64,000 nt of DNA from Streptomyces griseoincarnatus (GCA_014649575.1 BMTH01000001.1:558001-622000), one strand, 5' to 3'; counted from the stretch's first letter, positions 8,687 through 18,232 are shown. A program made the numbers and translations. The notes: a model not told the origin generated them from the letters alone.

Positions 8687-10822
8687 TCAGCCCGTGCCGG
8701 GTTTCCCGCCGGCCGCCGGCTCCGGGTCCTTCGCGGCAACGAACTCGCTCCAGACGCACTTGCCGCCGCCGCGCGCCTCGACACCCCACAGGTCGGTGAG
8801 CGTCTCCACCAGCAGCAGGCCCCGGCCGGAGACGCCGCCCTCGCCCGCCTCCCGGCGTCGCGGCAGGGCGCTTGAGGAGTCCTCCACCTCCACGCGCAGC
8901 CGCCGTTCGGCGCCGTCGAGCACCCGGAGCGTGACCTCCGCGGACCCCTCGGTGTGCATGAGCACGTTGGTGATCATCTCGTCGGCGACCAGTTCGATCT
9001 CGTCGGCCCGGTCCCGGGCGCCCCACGCGGCGGCCGCGGTGCGGATCATGCGGCGGGTGTCGGACAGCGCCTCCGGGTCGCCGGGCGGCACCAGCTGCTT
9101 GAGCCGGCCGCCGGAGCGCGGGCCCTCCGGTTCCCGGCGGCGCAGCAGGAGCAGCGCCACGTCGTCGTCGCCGCCCCGCTCGTCGGCCACCTCGATCAGC
9201 CGGTCGGCCAGGTCGCGCACGTCGTCGGGGCCGACGGCGATCAGCGCGGCGAGGGTCTCCACGCCGTCGTCGAGGTCGGCGCCGGGCTGCTCGACCAGAC
9301 CGTCGGTGCACAGCACCAGCGTCTCGCCCGGCTCCAGCTCGATCCGCCCCACCGGGTACTCCAGCCCGCCGAACTCGGCGGACAGGCCGAGCGGCAGCCC
9401 GCCGGGCACGGGGGCCCGGCGGCAGGAGCCGTCGGTGCGGCGCACCATCGGGTCGATGTGCCCGGCGCGGACCGCCTGGATGACGCCGGTGGCCAGGTCG
9501 ACCTCGGCGTAGAGGCAGGTCGCGGAGCGGTCGGTGTCGAGTTCGTTCAGGAAGACCGAGGCGCGGGCCATGACGGTGGCGGGCGTGTGGCCCTCGGCGG
9601 CGTAGGCGCGCAGCACGATGCGGAGCTGGCCCATGACGGCGGCGGCGTGCGTGTCGTGGCCCTGGACGTCGCCGATGACGGCGCCGACCCGGCTGCCGCC
9701 CGCGGTGCTGCCGGGCAGGGGGATCAGGTCGTACCAGTCGCCGCCGATGTCCCGGCCGAAGGAGCCGCCGAAGGTGGCGGCGCGGTAGCGGACGGCGAGG
9801 TCCGCGCCGGGCACGCTGGGGATGGTGCGGGGCAGCATGGCCTGCTGGAGCCCCTGCGCGAGGTCCATCTCCTGCTCGTAGAACATCGCGCGCTGCAGAC
9901 TCTGGGAGATGCTGCTGCCGAGCGCGACCAGGATGTTGCGCTCCTCGGCGGTGAAGCCGCGCCGGTCGCTGTAGAGCAGGCCCATCGCGCCGATCGGACG
10001 GGCCTGCACGATGAGCGGCAGATAGGCGGCCGAGGTGATGTTCAGCCCGGTGATGCCCCGCCACAGCTCCGGGTAGCGCTCGGCGAACTCCTCCGGGGAC
10101 TCGATGAAGCGCGGGCTGAGGGTGCGGACCGCCTCGCTCATCGGATACCGCTCGTCGATCCCGGTGAGCTCGGTGCCGGGCACGAAGCTGCCCGCCGGTC
10201 CCTCCGCGATGAGCCGGATGCGGCCGGCCTCGACCAGCCCCATCACCAGACTGGTCGCGCCCAGATGGGTGAGGCCGTGGGTGTCCTTGAGGACGTCGAT
10301 GACGTCCCGCACGGTTCGGGCGTGGGCGAGCGCGGCGGTGGTCAGCTGGACCACGTTGGTCTGCTGACGGCGCAGGTTCTCCTGGAGGGCCTGGTCGCGC
10401 CGGTCGCCGCTCTCGCGCAGCTCCTGCGTGGCGTCGCGGACGATGCCGATGATGCGGCGGGGCCGGCCGGCCTTGTCCCGCCGGATGTAGCCCTGGGTGT
10501 GGGTCCAGCGCAGGGAGCCGTCGCGGCAGCGGACGCGGAAGTAGGCGCCGTAGTTCTCCTGGCCGGTGTTGAGCGCCCGGGCCACGGCGGCGTCCAGCCG
10601 CCGCGCCTCCGCGGGCGGGACGCGGTTGGCGAGGGTCTCCGGCCGGTCGTCGTACTCGTCGGGGCGCACGTCGAAGATCTCGTGCGCCTGGGCGTCCATC
10701 TGCATCACCCCGGCGTCCAGGTCCCAGTCGAAACTGCCCATGCGGTTGAGCGCCAGGATCGGATCCGGGTGTTCCGGCCAGTCGTCCGGGAGTGACAGGG
10801 GGCTCGCTCCCCGATCAGCCAT
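8687..10822 (-). CDS. PAS-GAF-SpoIIE phosphatase with HATPase domain
   Basis: From the ATG at 10822 this is a 711-residue multidomain regulator. A PAS domain (about residues 25-135) is followed by a GAF domain (about 165-315), a PP2C/SpoIIE serine phosphatase domain with DIGGDWYDLI and GDVQGHD metal-binding motifs (about 335-550), and a C-terminal RsbW-like histidine-kinase-type ATPase domain with DEMITNVLMHTEG. Such proteins act in partner-switching control of anti-sigma systems. No anti-sigma antagonist gene lies beside it. An alternative start 19 codons upstream exists, but the chosen ATG follows AAGGTGG. Confidence 0.92.
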   Translation of the reverse strand: MADRGASPLSLPDDWPEHPDPILALNRMGSFDWDLDAGVMQMDAQAHEIFDVRPDEYDDRPETLANRVPPAEARRLDAAVARALNTGQENYGAYFRVRCRDGSLRWTHTQGYIRRDKAGRPRRIIGIVRDATQELRESGDRRDQALQENLRRQQTNVVQLTTAALAHARTVRDVIDVLKDTHGLTHLGATSLVMGLVEAGRIRLIAEGPAGSFVPGTELTGIDERYPMSEAVRTLSPRFIESPEEFAERYPELWRGITGLNITSAAYLPLIVQARPIGAMGLLYSDRRGFTAEERNILVALGSSISQSLQRAMFYEQEMDLAQGLQQAMLPRTIPSVPGADLAVRYRAATFGGSFGRDIGGDWYDLIPLPGSTAGGSRVGAVIGDVQGHDTHAAAVMGQLRIVLRAYAAEGHTPATVMARASVFLNELDTDRSATCLYAEVDLATGVIQAVRAGHIDPMVRRTDGSCRRAPVPGGLPLGLSAEFGGLEYPVGRIELEPGETLVLCTDGLVEQPGADLDDGVETLAALIAVGPDDVRDLADRLIEVADERGGDDDVALLLLRRREPEGPRSGGRLKQLVPPGDPEALSDTRRMIRTAAAAWGARDRADEIELVADEMITNVLMHTEGSAEVTLRVLDGAERRLRVEVEDSSSALPRRREAGEGGVSGRGLLLVETLTDLWGVEARGGGKCVWSEFVAAKDPEPAAGGKPGTG

Positions 10823-10994
10823 GGGGCCACCTTGCCAGGATTCGGGCGATTCTTCGACCGCTGGGGCACCTGGGGGCACGGGTATCCCGGGACGCCCGGT
10901 GGTACACGGGAAGTCACAGGCAGTAGGGCGCCACGGGGCCCGGGAGCGGGCCGGAGCCCGTCCGGCGGGCCGGCGCAGGAGGGAGGGTGCGGAC

Positions 10995-12416
10995 GTGGAG
11001 TGGTTCGGCGCGACCGAGTACTGGACGAGCCGGCTGGTCTTCCAGAAGGGGCTGGCCGCGCTCTACCTGGTCGCGTTCCTGGCCGCGGCGCTGCAGTTCC
11101 GCGCGCTGGTCGGGGAGCGGGGCATGCTGCCGGTGCCGCGCTTCGTGGCGCGGGTGCCGGCGCGGCGCTCCCCCAGCCTGTTCCACCTGCACTACTCGGA
11201 CCGCTTCTTCGCGGGGTGCGCGTGGACGGGGTGCGCGGTGGCGGCGGCGCTGCTCGCGGGGGCGGACTCGCTCGTGCCCCTGTGGGCGGCGATGCTGCTG
11301 TGGCTTGTGCCGTGGGCGCTTTACCTGTCGATCGTGAACGTGGGGCAGACCTGGTACGCGTTCGGCTGGGAGTCGCTGCTGCTGGAGGTGGGTTTCCTCG
11401 GCGTGTTCCTCGGCAACGACGAGGTGGCGCCGCCGGTCGTCGTGCTGTTCCTGCTGCGGTGGGTGCTGTTCCGGGTGGAGTTCGGCGCCGGGCTGATCAA
11501 GATGCGCGGCGACGAGTGCTGGCGCCGCCTCACCTGTCTGGACCACCACCACGAGACCCAGCCGATGCCGGGGCCGCTGAGCTGGTTCTTCCACCGCCTG
11601 CCGAAGCCGCTGCACCGCGTCGAGACGGCCGCCAACCATGTCACGCAGCTGGTGGTGCCGTTCCTGCTGTTCGCGCCGCAGCCGGTCGCGTCGGCGGCCG
11701 CCGCGCTGATGATCGTCACCCAGCTGTGGCTGGTGCTGTCCGGGAACTTCGCCTGGCTGAACTGGATCACCGTCGTGCTGGCGCTGCCCGCCGTGGCCTG
11801 GCCGTCCGATCCGCCGCCGGTGGGCGACGCCCCGCTCTGGTACGTGGTGGTCGTGCTCGCCGTGTCCGCGCTGCTGCTCGCGCTCAGTCACGCGCCGGTG
11901 CGGAACATGCTCTCGCGGCGCCAGGTCATGAACCGCTCCTTCGACCCGCTGCACCTGGTGAACACCTACGGGGCGTTCGGCACCGTGAGCCGGGTGCGGC
12001 ACGAGGTGGTGCTGGAGGGCACGGCGGACGAGACGCCCCGGGAGGATTCCGAGTGGCGGGAGTACGAGTTCAAGGGCAAGCCGGGCGACCCCCGGCGCTG
12101 GCCGCGCCAGTTCGCGCCGTACCACCTGCGGCTCGACTGGCTGATGTGGTTCGCGGCGCTGTCCCCGGCGTACGCGAGCCCCTGGTTCGGCGGGCTGGTG
12201 GAGCGGCTGCTGGAGAACGATCCCGACACGCTCCGCCTGCTGCGCCGCTCCCCCTTCCCGGCTGACGCCCCGCCCCGCCACATCCGCGCCCGTCTGTTCC
12301 GCTACCGCTTCACCACCTGGCGGGAGCTGCGCGAGACGGGCGCGTGCTGGGAGCGGACCTGTGTGCGGGAGTTCTTCCCGCCGACCCGGCTGGCCGGGAG
12401 CACGCGGAAGTCCTGA
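10995..12416 (+). CDS. lipase maturation factor (LMF1-like) membrane protein
   Basis: This 473-residue protein starts at the GTG at 10995 with about seven predicted membrane helices and a conserved C-terminal domain. Segments NVGQTWYAFGWESLLLE, KMRGDECWRRLTCL and NTYGAFGTVSR are characteristic of the LMF family. In animals LMF1 helps fold lipases in the ER. In actinobacteria the role is unknown, perhaps folding of exported enzymes. It ends with ORF-like AraC debris immediately downstream. Confidence 0.85.
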   Translation: MEWFGATEYWTSRLVFQKGLAALYLVAFLAAALQFRALVGERGMLPVPRFVARVPARRSPSLFHLHYSDRFFAGCAWTGCAVAAALLAGADSLVPLWAAMLLWLVPWALYLSIVNVGQTWYAFGWESLLLEVGFLGVFLGNDEVAPPVVVLFLLRWVLFRVEFGAGLIKMRGDECWRRLTCLDHHHETQPMPGPLSWFFHRLPKPLHRVETAANHVTQLVVPFLLFAPQPVASAAAALMIVTQLWLVLSGNFAWLNWITVVLALPAVAWPSDPPPVGDAPLWYVVVVLAVSALLLALSHAPVRNMLSRRQVMNRSFDPLHLVNTYGAFGTVSRVRHEVVLEGTADETPREDSEWREYEFKGKPGDPRRWPRQFAPYHLRLDWLMWFAALSPAYASPWFGGLVERLLENDPDTLRLLRRSPFPADAPPRHIRARLFRYRFTTWRELRETGACWERTCVREFFPPTRLAGSTRKS

Positions 12417-12553
12417 GCCGCGCGCTGGTCCTGCTGGCCGAGCGGACCCCGGTGACGCAGGTGGCGCACCGGTGCGGATGATCGTCCACGAGCGCCTTCA
12501 TCGACGTGTTCCGCCGTGCGTTCGGGCACACGCCGGGCACGCACGCGCGGTGA
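12405..12553 (+). pseudogene. AraC-family C-terminal HTH remnant with nonsense codon
   Basis: In frame from about 12405 the sequence encodes the second half of an AraC/XylS DNA-binding domain: LLAERTPVTQVAHRCG, then TGA, then SSTSAFIDVFRRAFGHTPG, and a final stop at 12551-12553. The internal TGA stands exactly where the family has Trp (TGG). The effector domain and first helix-turn-helix are missing. It overlaps the 3' end of the LMF gene and is plainly inactive. Confidence 0.75.
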
Positions 12554-12560
12554 CCGGGGT

Positions 12561-13553
12561 TCACAGCAGGCCGGTGGCGCGCAATTCCTCCCACAGGGCG
12601 TCGGGGACGGGTTCTTCGAAGCGGTCGGCGCAGTCGTCGACCTCGGCGGCCGAGCGGGCGCCGACCAGGACGGCGGTGACCGCCGGGTGGGCGGCGCAGT
12701 GGGCCAGGGCCGCGGCGCGCAGCGAGGTGCCGTGCCGCTCGGCGGCCTCCTTGATCCGCAGGGCGCGCTCCAGGAGGGCTGCGGGGGCGGTCGCGTAGTC
12801 GTAGGCGGCGCCCGGCCGTGGGTCGGCCAGAAGACCGGAGTTGAAGGCACCGCCGACGACGACGGACATCCCGCGGTCCAGTGCGGCGGGCAGCAGCTCG
12901 ACGGCCGCGCTGTGGTCGAGCAGGGTGTGGCGGCCCGCGCACAGCACCACGTCGATGTCGGTGTCGCGGACGAAGCGGGTGAGCATGGCGGTCTGGTTCA
13001 TGCCGGCGCCGATGGCTCCGACGACGCCCTCGGAGCGGAGCCGTTCGAGGGCCGGGTAGGCCTCGCGGAAGGCCTGGTCCCCGTGGTCGTCGGGGTCGTG
13101 GAGGTAGACGACGTCCACGCGGTCGAGGCCGAGGCGTTCCAGGCTCGCCTCCAGGGAGCGCCGGACGCCGTCGGCGCTGAAGTCCCAGACGCGGCGGTGG
13201 GTGGCGGGCACGGCGAAGCCGTGGGCGAGGTCGTCGCCGCCCGCGTCGGACGGTTCGAGACGGCGGCCCACCTTGGTGGACACCGTGTAGGTGTCGCGGG
13301 GCAACTCCCGCAGGACGGCGCCCAGCCGGCGTTCGGCGAGGCCGAGACCGTAGTGCGGGGCGGTGTCGAAGTAGCGGATGCCCCGCCGCAGCGCGGCCCG
13401 CACCGCCTCCCGCGCCTGCTCCTCGGTGACGGGGGTGTAGAGGTTGGCGATGCCCGAGGTGCCGAGGGCGAGCGGGGTGATCTCCACACCGCTGCGGCCG
13501 AGTCTCCGGCGGACCAGCTCGGACGGGCCCGTCGGGACCCCGGGGTCACTCAT
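12561..13553 (-). CDS. aldo/keto reductase
   Basis: This 330-residue TIM-barrel oxidoreductase has the family's catalytic residues in FDTAPHYG (Asp and Tyr), STKVGR (Lys) and VYLHDPDD (His). The arrangement is close to L-fucose or D-threo-aldose 1-dehydrogenases, which oxidise sugars with NAD(P). It lies just downstream of, and in the same direction as, the GH38 mannosidase gene, so a role in sugar catabolism is plausible. The substrate cannot be read from sequence alone. Confidence 0.9.
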   Translation of the reverse strand: MSDPGVPTGPSELVRRRLGRSGVEITPLALGTSGIANLYTPVTEEQAREAVRAALRRGIRYFDTAPHYGLGLAERRLGAVLRELPRDTYTVSTKVGRRLEPSDAGGDDLAHGFAVPATHRRVWDFSADGVRRSLEASLERLGLDRVDVVYLHDPDDHGDQAFREAYPALERLRSEGVVGAIGAGMNQTAMLTRFVRDTDIDVVLCAGRHTLLDHSAAVELLPAALDRGMSVVVGGAFNSGLLADPRPGAAYDYATAPAALLERALRIKEAAERHGTSLRAAALAHCAAHPAVTAVLVGARSAAEVDDCADRFEEPVPDALWEELRATGLL

Positions 13554-13611
13554 GCCGGGCTGCTCCTTGTCGTGATCACGGACCGGACGCGGCCGAGCAT
13601 ACGGGGCCCGC

Positions 13612-13669
13612 GACCGCGCGCCGCACCGTCCTGCGGCGGGTGCGGCGGCCGGGGCCCCGTCGCGCGGTC
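13612..13669 (-). terminator. nested hairpin after the GH38 gene
   Basis: Outer arms GACCGCGCG (13612-13620) and CGCGCGGTC (13661-13669) enclose a second perfect hairpin (13620-13627 with 13639-13646). The structure begins at the mannosidase stop codon and probably ends or weakens that transcript before the reductase gene. Confidence 0.55.
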
Positions 13670-16600
13670 ACGCCCGTTTCAGCCGCAGCGTCCTCAGCTC
13701 GAAGGGCCGCAGCCGTACGGCGATCCGCCCGTCGTCGACGGCGGGCGGATCCGTGTCCGCGAGGGGGCGTTCCAGCAGGTCGGTCACGTCCACGCCGACA
13801 ACCGGGAAACCGGCGGTGAGCGTGGCGCGGGCGCGGGCGCCGTGCGCCTCGTGGAAGCGGACCACGACGTCGCCGCTGCCGTCGTCGGCGAGCTTGACCG
13901 CCGTGACCACGACGGAGTCCTGGTCGACGCTCACCAGCGGCGTCACCTCGGCGGCCCCGTCGAGGCGCCGCTCGGGCAGGTTGATCCGCCAGCCCTCGCG
14001 TACCGCGTCGCCGATGGACGCGCCGGGGACCAGGGCGTGCCGGAAGCGGTGGACGCCTTGGTCGGTCTCCGGGTCGGGGAAGCGCGGGGCGCGCAGCAGG
14101 GAGACGCGGACGGTGGTGGTCGTGCCGCCGTCGCCGTCGGTGCGAACCGCGCGCGTCACGTCGTGGCCGTACGTGCCGTCGTTGACGACGGCGACGCCCC
14201 AGTCGGGCTCCTGGAGGTGGACGAAGCGGTGGTTGCACGCCTCGAACTTGGCGGCCTCCCACGAGGTGTTGGTGTGGGTGGGGCGGAAGAAGTGGCCGAA
14301 CTGCGTCTCCGAGGCGTAGCGGTCGGTGTGCAGGTCCAGGGGGAAGGCGAGTTTGAGGAACTTCTCCGTCTCGTGCCAGTCGACCTCGGTGTCCACCACC
14401 AGGCGCTTCTCCCCCGGCGCCAGCGACAGCACCTGCGTCACGCGGGAGTCGCCGAAGGTGCGGACGATCCGCACCGAGGCGCCGTCGTCACCGGGGGTGA
14501 CCTCGTCCGCGTCGGTGAGGTCGGTGACGGTGTTGCGGTAGAACTCGTCGACGTCCCAGGCGTCCCACATGTTCGGCAGGTCCTGGTGCAGCTGGAGCAC
14601 GTTGCCGGTGCGGCCGGGGGCGATGGTCTCGCGGTCGTTCGCCAGGTCGACGGCGGAGTCGACCAGGCCCCGGGCGTCGATGCCGACCCTCAGCAGGCCG
14701 TTGTCCAGGACGTGTCCGCCGTCGGGGCGCTCCGTGTGCGTGGTGCGTCCGGGCGCCTCGGCCGGGCGTGCGCCGCCCGCCGGGACGCCGGCGCGGGTGT
14801 GCGGGGCCGCGTTGAAGACCAGCGGCACACCGCCCTCGCCTGCAAGAGCCCGCTGGGCGGCGTCGACGACGGCGTTCAGCTCGTCGGCGACCCGGGCGTA
14901 CGTGGCGCGGGCCTCGCGGTGCACCCAGGCGATGGAGGAGCCCGGCAGGATGTCGTGGAACTGGTGCAGCAGCACCGTCTTCCAGATCCGGTCCAGGTCC
15001 GCGTACGGGTAGGGGAAGCCGGTGCGCACGGCGGCCGTGGCCGCCCACAGTTCGGCTTCCCGGAGCAGATGCTCGCTGCGTCGGTTGCCCTGCTTGGTGC
15101 CGGCCTGGCTGGTGAGCGTGGCGCGGTGCAGTTCGAGGTACAGCTCGCCGACCCAGACGGGCGGTTCGGGGTTCTCCGCCGCGGCCTTGGCGAAGAAGGC
15201 GGACGGGGTCTCCCAGGTGACCGTGGCCGATCCTTCGAGGTCGCGGAGCCGGGCGGCCTTGGCGACCATCTCCCGGGTGGTGCCGCCGCCCCCGTCGCCC
15301 CAGCCCGTGGGCGCGAGGGAGTGCCGGGCGCTGCCCTTGTCCTTGAAGTTGCGGACGGCGTGGGCGATCTCGGCGCCGCGCATGGAGCAGTTGTAGGTGT
15401 CGACGGGCGGGAAGTGGGTGAAGATCCGGGTGCCGTCGATGCCCTCCCAGCGGAAGGTGTGGTGCGGGAAACTGTTGGTGCGGGACCAGGAGATCTTCTG
15501 CGTGAGCAGGTACGTGGAGCCCGCGGCCTTGATGATCTGGGGCAGTCCGGCGGCGAAGCCGAAGGTGTCCGGCAGCCAGGCCTCGTCGTTCTCCACGCCG
15601 AACTCGTCGAGGAAGAACCGCTTGCCGTGCACGAACTGCCGGGCCATGGCCTCGGAGCCCGGCATGTTGGTGTCGGACTCCACCCACATGCCGCCGGCCG
15701 GCACGAACCGTCCGTCGGCCACCGCCTTCTTGACCCGCGCCCACACCTCGGGCCGGTGCTCCTTGATCCACGCCCACTGCTGGGCCTGGGACATGGCGAA
15801 GACGAAGTCGGGCTCGTCGTCGAGGAGGGCGGTCATGTTGGCGGCGGTGCGGGCCACCTTGCGCACGGTCTCACGCAGGGGCCACAGCCAGGCCGAGTCG
15901 ATGTGCGCGTGCCCGACGGCGCTGATGCGGTGCGCGGACGGCACGGCGGGCGCGGAGAGCACCTCCGTGAGGCGTGAACGGGCTTGTCCGGCTGTGCCGT
16001 TGACGTCCTGGAGGTCGACGGCGTCCAGGGCGCGCTCGACGGCGCGGAGGATCTCCCAGCGGCGGGGCGAGTCGACGGGCAGCTCGGCCATCAGCTCGCC
16101 GAGCACCTCCAGATCGGTCACCAGGTGCCACACGGTCTCGTCCAGAACGGCGAGGTCCATGCGGGTCAGGGTGTACTGGGGGTCACTGCCCGCGGTCTCC
16201 AGGTCGCCGAGCGGGGTCGGCGTGAACGGGCGGTAGTCCATGATGACGGGGTTGGAGGCGGCCTCGACGTGCAGGCGGACCTCCTCCCCGCCCCGGACGG
16301 GAGCGCCGATCCGCACCCACTGGTTGCGCGGGTTGAGGCCCTTCACGGGCGTGCCGTCGGGGCGGTACACCAGCCCTTCGCACTGGAACCCGGGCATGTT
16401 CTCGTCGAAGCCGAGGTCGAGGATCGCCTCCACGGTGCGGCCGGCCCACGCCTCGGGGACGGTGCCGGTCACCCGGAACCAGCTGGTGCCCCACGGCGCT
16501 CCCCAGCGGGAGCCCACGGTGATCGGCTCGGAGTCGGCGGCCAGCCCCTCGGCGACCGGGACCGGTTCCCCCGGCGCGTGCCACACCGCCACTTCCAGGG

Positions 16601-16688
16601 GGACGGACTCGGGGTACACGGCGGGTCGGACGCGCTCGTCGAGGACCCGTCTCAGACGGGCTTCGACCAGGGTGCGGTCGTCATGCAT
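13668..16688 (-). CDS. alpha-mannosidase, glycoside hydrolase family 38
   Basis: This 1006-residue enzyme starts at the ATG at 16688, preceded by GGAG. The GH38 catalytic domain shows zinc-ligand motif VGHAHIDSAWLWP near residue 260 and the nucleophile segment AWLPDTFGFAAGLPQI. A helical middle domain follows with HQFHDILPGSSIAWVHREA, then long beta-rich C-terminal domains. There is no signal peptide, so it probably acts in the cytoplasm on imported mannose-containing oligosaccharides. A longer reading frame upstream is low-complexity and is not needed. Confidence 0.93.
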   Translation of the reverse strand: MHDDRTLVEARLRRVLDERVRPAVYPESVPLEVAVWHAPGEPVPVAEGLAADSEPITVGSRWGAPWGTSWFRVTGTVPEAWAGRTVEAILDLGFDENMPGFQCEGLVYRPDGTPVKGLNPRNQWVRIGAPVRGGEEVRLHVEAASNPVIMDYRPFTPTPLGDLETAGSDPQYTLTRMDLAVLDETVWHLVTDLEVLGELMAELPVDSPRRWEILRAVERALDAVDLQDVNGTAGQARSRLTEVLSAPAVPSAHRISAVGHAHIDSAWLWPLRETVRKVARTAANMTALLDDEPDFVFAMSQAQQWAWIKEHRPEVWARVKKAVADGRFVPAGGMWVESDTNMPGSEAMARQFVHGKRFFLDEFGVENDEAWLPDTFGFAAGLPQIIKAAGSTYLLTQKISWSRTNSFPHHTFRWEGIDGTRIFTHFPPVDTYNCSMRGAEIAHAVRNFKDKGSARHSLAPTGWGDGGGGTTREMVAKAARLRDLEGSATVTWETPSAFFAKAAAENPEPPVWVGELYLELHRATLTSQAGTKQGNRRSEHLLREAELWAATAAVRTGFPYPYADLDRIWKTVLLHQFHDILPGSSIAWVHREARATYARVADELNAVVDAAQRALAGEGGVPLVFNAAPHTRAGVPAGGARPAEAPGRTTHTERPDGGHVLDNGLLRVGIDARGLVDSAVDLANDRETIAPGRTGNVLQLHQDLPNMWDAWDVDEFYRNTVTDLTDADEVTPGDDGASVRIVRTFGDSRVTQVLSLAPGEKRLVVDTEVDWHETEKFLKLAFPLDLHTDRYASETQFGHFFRPTHTNTSWEAAKFEACNHRFVHLQEPDWGVAVVNDGTYGHDVTRAVRTDGDGGTTTTVRVSLLRAPRFPDPETDQGVHRFRHALVPGASIGDAVREGWRINLPERRLDGAAEVTPLVSVDQDSVVVTAVKLADDGSGDVVVRFHEAHGARARATLTAGFPVVGVDVTDLLERPLADTDPPAVDDGRIAVRLRPFELRTLRLKRA

Positions 16689-17118
16689 GCGGCACTCCAT
16701 GGTTGTGGCCGTTCGCTGCCGTACGGGATCCCGCCCGCGAGACGGGGCCCCCGGGTACAACTCCCCTCCCACACCTCCCTCGAACCGCCCCCGCCCCAAC
16801 GCGCGCACGGGCAGGTCAGCGGGCACAGGACGCCGTGCCACGGCCTCTGCGCCGGCACGGGTCTGCGAACGCGGGCTCCGGCCGACCGGGGGGAGGCGAA
16901 CCGGTCGGCCGTCGTATCCCGTTGCCCCGCCCCGCACTCACGAACTAGGGTCGGGCGCGTGACTGCCGGGTCGGCCTTGAGCCGTTCACGAAAGGCGCTC
17001 CCGGCTCCGGAGTGAGTCCGGGGCGGGCGCGCGCGCCTCCGTCGTCGGTCGTTCCTTCCACCCGTCGTGCTTCCGCCGGCGGGGAACGGCACACCGACAC
17101 CGGAGACGAGAGGCGACC
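16689..17118. other. 430-base intergenic region with one inverted repeat
   Basis: No gene is seen. CGGCCGACCGG (16879-16889) and CCGGTCGGCCG (16901-16911) form a perfect 11-bp inverted repeat with an 11-base spacer between the divergent GH38 and VOC genes. It may be a regulator site or a hairpin. Confidence 0.5.
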
Positions 17119-17514
17119 ATGCCCGCAGCACCGCACATCGAGTTGAACCACACCGCCGTGTACGCCCGTGACCGCAGACACTCCGCCGAGTTCCTCGCCG
17201 GGATCCTGGGTCTGGAGGTGGGGGCGCCGTTCGGGCCGTTCCTGCCGGTGGACCTGGGCAACGGCGTGACCTTGGACTACTACGAGCTGCGCGACGAGCC
17301 CGTGCAGTCCCAGCACTACGCCTTCCTGGTGCCCGAAGAGGGGTTCGACGCCATGGTCGCGCGCCTGGAGGAGGCCGGGGTGACGTACTACGCCGACCCG
17401 CGGCACACCGAACCGGGCCGCGTGAACAACCTGTTCGGCGGCAAGGGGGCGTACTTCGAGGACCCGGACGGCCACAACATGGAGATCATGACCCGGCCGT
17501 ACGTCCGGCCCTGA
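17119..17514 (+). CDS. VOC family protein (glyoxalase/dioxygenase fold)
   Basis: This 131-residue protein contains one vicinal-oxygen-chelate module pair. Metal-ligand candidates are His in ELNHTAVYARD, His in QSQHYAFLV and Glu in DGHNMEIMT, with the family's EDPDGH turn. Members include glyoxalases, antibiotic-resistance proteins and extradiol dioxygenases, and this one cannot be placed further. The start at 17119 follows GAGAGGCGACC. It converges on a GNAT gene 12 bases away. Confidence 0.85.
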   Translation: MPAAPHIELNHTAVYARDRRHSAEFLAGILGLEVGAPFGPFLPVDLGNGVTLDYYELRDEPVQSQHYAFLVPEEGFDAMVARLEEAGVTYYADPRHTEPGRVNNLFGGKGAYFEDPDGHNMEIMTRPYVRP

Positions 17515-17526
17515 GTCTGCCCCCGG

Positions 17527-18006
17527 TCAGAGCGACCGGTACATGACGTGCAGCCCGACCCGGCCGTGCCGGGGGTGGTCGAAGGCGTCCGGGACCGTGC
17601 CCAGGACGGTGAAGCCGAGCGAACTCCACAGCTTCACCGCGGGGTTGGTCTCGACGACGGCGTTGAACACCATGCCCCGGTACCCGGCGTCGCGCGCCTC
17701 GGCCAGCACGTGTTCGGCCAGCAGCCGTCCGGTCCCGCGGCCCGCCCGGTCGGGGTCGACCATGAAGCCCGCGTTGGCGATGCGGGCGGCTGGGCCGCCG
17801 TAGTTGGGGGTGAGATAGGCGGAGGCGACGACGGTCCCGTCGTCCTCGACGACGTACACCCGTTTCGCGGGGCTCATCCACAGGGCCCGGGCGTCCTCCT
17901 CGGAGGTGCCCGGGTCCCAGGTGTAGGTCTCGCCCGCCGCGACGATGCGGTGCCAGAACGGCCAGATGCGGGCCCAGTCGTCCGGACGCGCTTCCCTGAT
18001 CAGCAT
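17527..18006 (-). CDS. GNAT family N-acetyltransferase
   Basis: This 159-residue protein has the complete GNAT fold. The acetyl-CoA pyrophosphate loop appears as VDPDRAGRGTGRLL and the C-terminal motif as NPAVKLWSSLGF. It is close to small L-amino-acid acetyltransferases such as the phosphinothricin/methionine sulfone type, but the acceptor is not known. The ATG follows sequence with no strong ribosome site. Confidence 0.87.
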   Translation of the reverse strand: MLIREARPDDWARIWPFWHRIVAAGETYTWDPGTSEEDARALWMSPAKRVYVVEDDGTVVASAYLTPNYGGPAARIANAGFMVDPDRAGRGTGRLLAEHVLAEARDAGYRGMVFNAVVETNPAVKLWSSLGFTVLGTVPDAFDHPRHGRVGLHVMYRSL

Positions 18007-18058
18007 GGATGCGAGTCTGGCACGCCCGGTGCGGGCGGGAGTGCGAGGGGGTGACGTG

Positions 18059-18232
18059 TCAGTCGACGCTGGGGAGGATGTGCGGCTCCGCGAGGTCCTC
18101 CTCGTACCCGGCGAGGCGGATGGGGGCCGAGCGGGCCCACACGTCGAGGCTTCCCAGTTCCCCCGGTCGGCGGCCGGAACGCTCCATGGGTTTTTCGGGG
18201 CGCTGTTCGAGTTTCGTCTGCTCCGGTGTCAC
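18059..18232 (-). CDS. 57-residue small protein of unknown function
   Basis: A GTG at 18232, preceded by a good AAGGAG seven bases upstream, opens a 57-codon frame ending in TGA at 18059. The N-terminal half is charged and Glu/Gln/Pro-rich. The C-terminal half, including SLDVWARSAPIRLAGYEEDL and the ending PHILPSVD, looks ordered and conserved rather than random. There is no signal peptide and no Cys. I do not recognise the family. It could be a regulatory peptide or a ribosomal-peptide precursor, but no modifying enzyme lies next to it. Confidence 0.6.
   Translation of the reverse strand: MTPEQTKLEQRPEKPMERSGRRPGELGSLDVWARSAPIRLAGYEEDLAEPHILPSVD

Noticed and set aside
12516..15977. 1153-codon open frame on the plus strand
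   Set aside because: It is antisense to the aldo/keto reductase and GH38 genes, which have clear motifs. Its Val/Gly/Arg composition is the usual shadow of GC-rich coding DNA.
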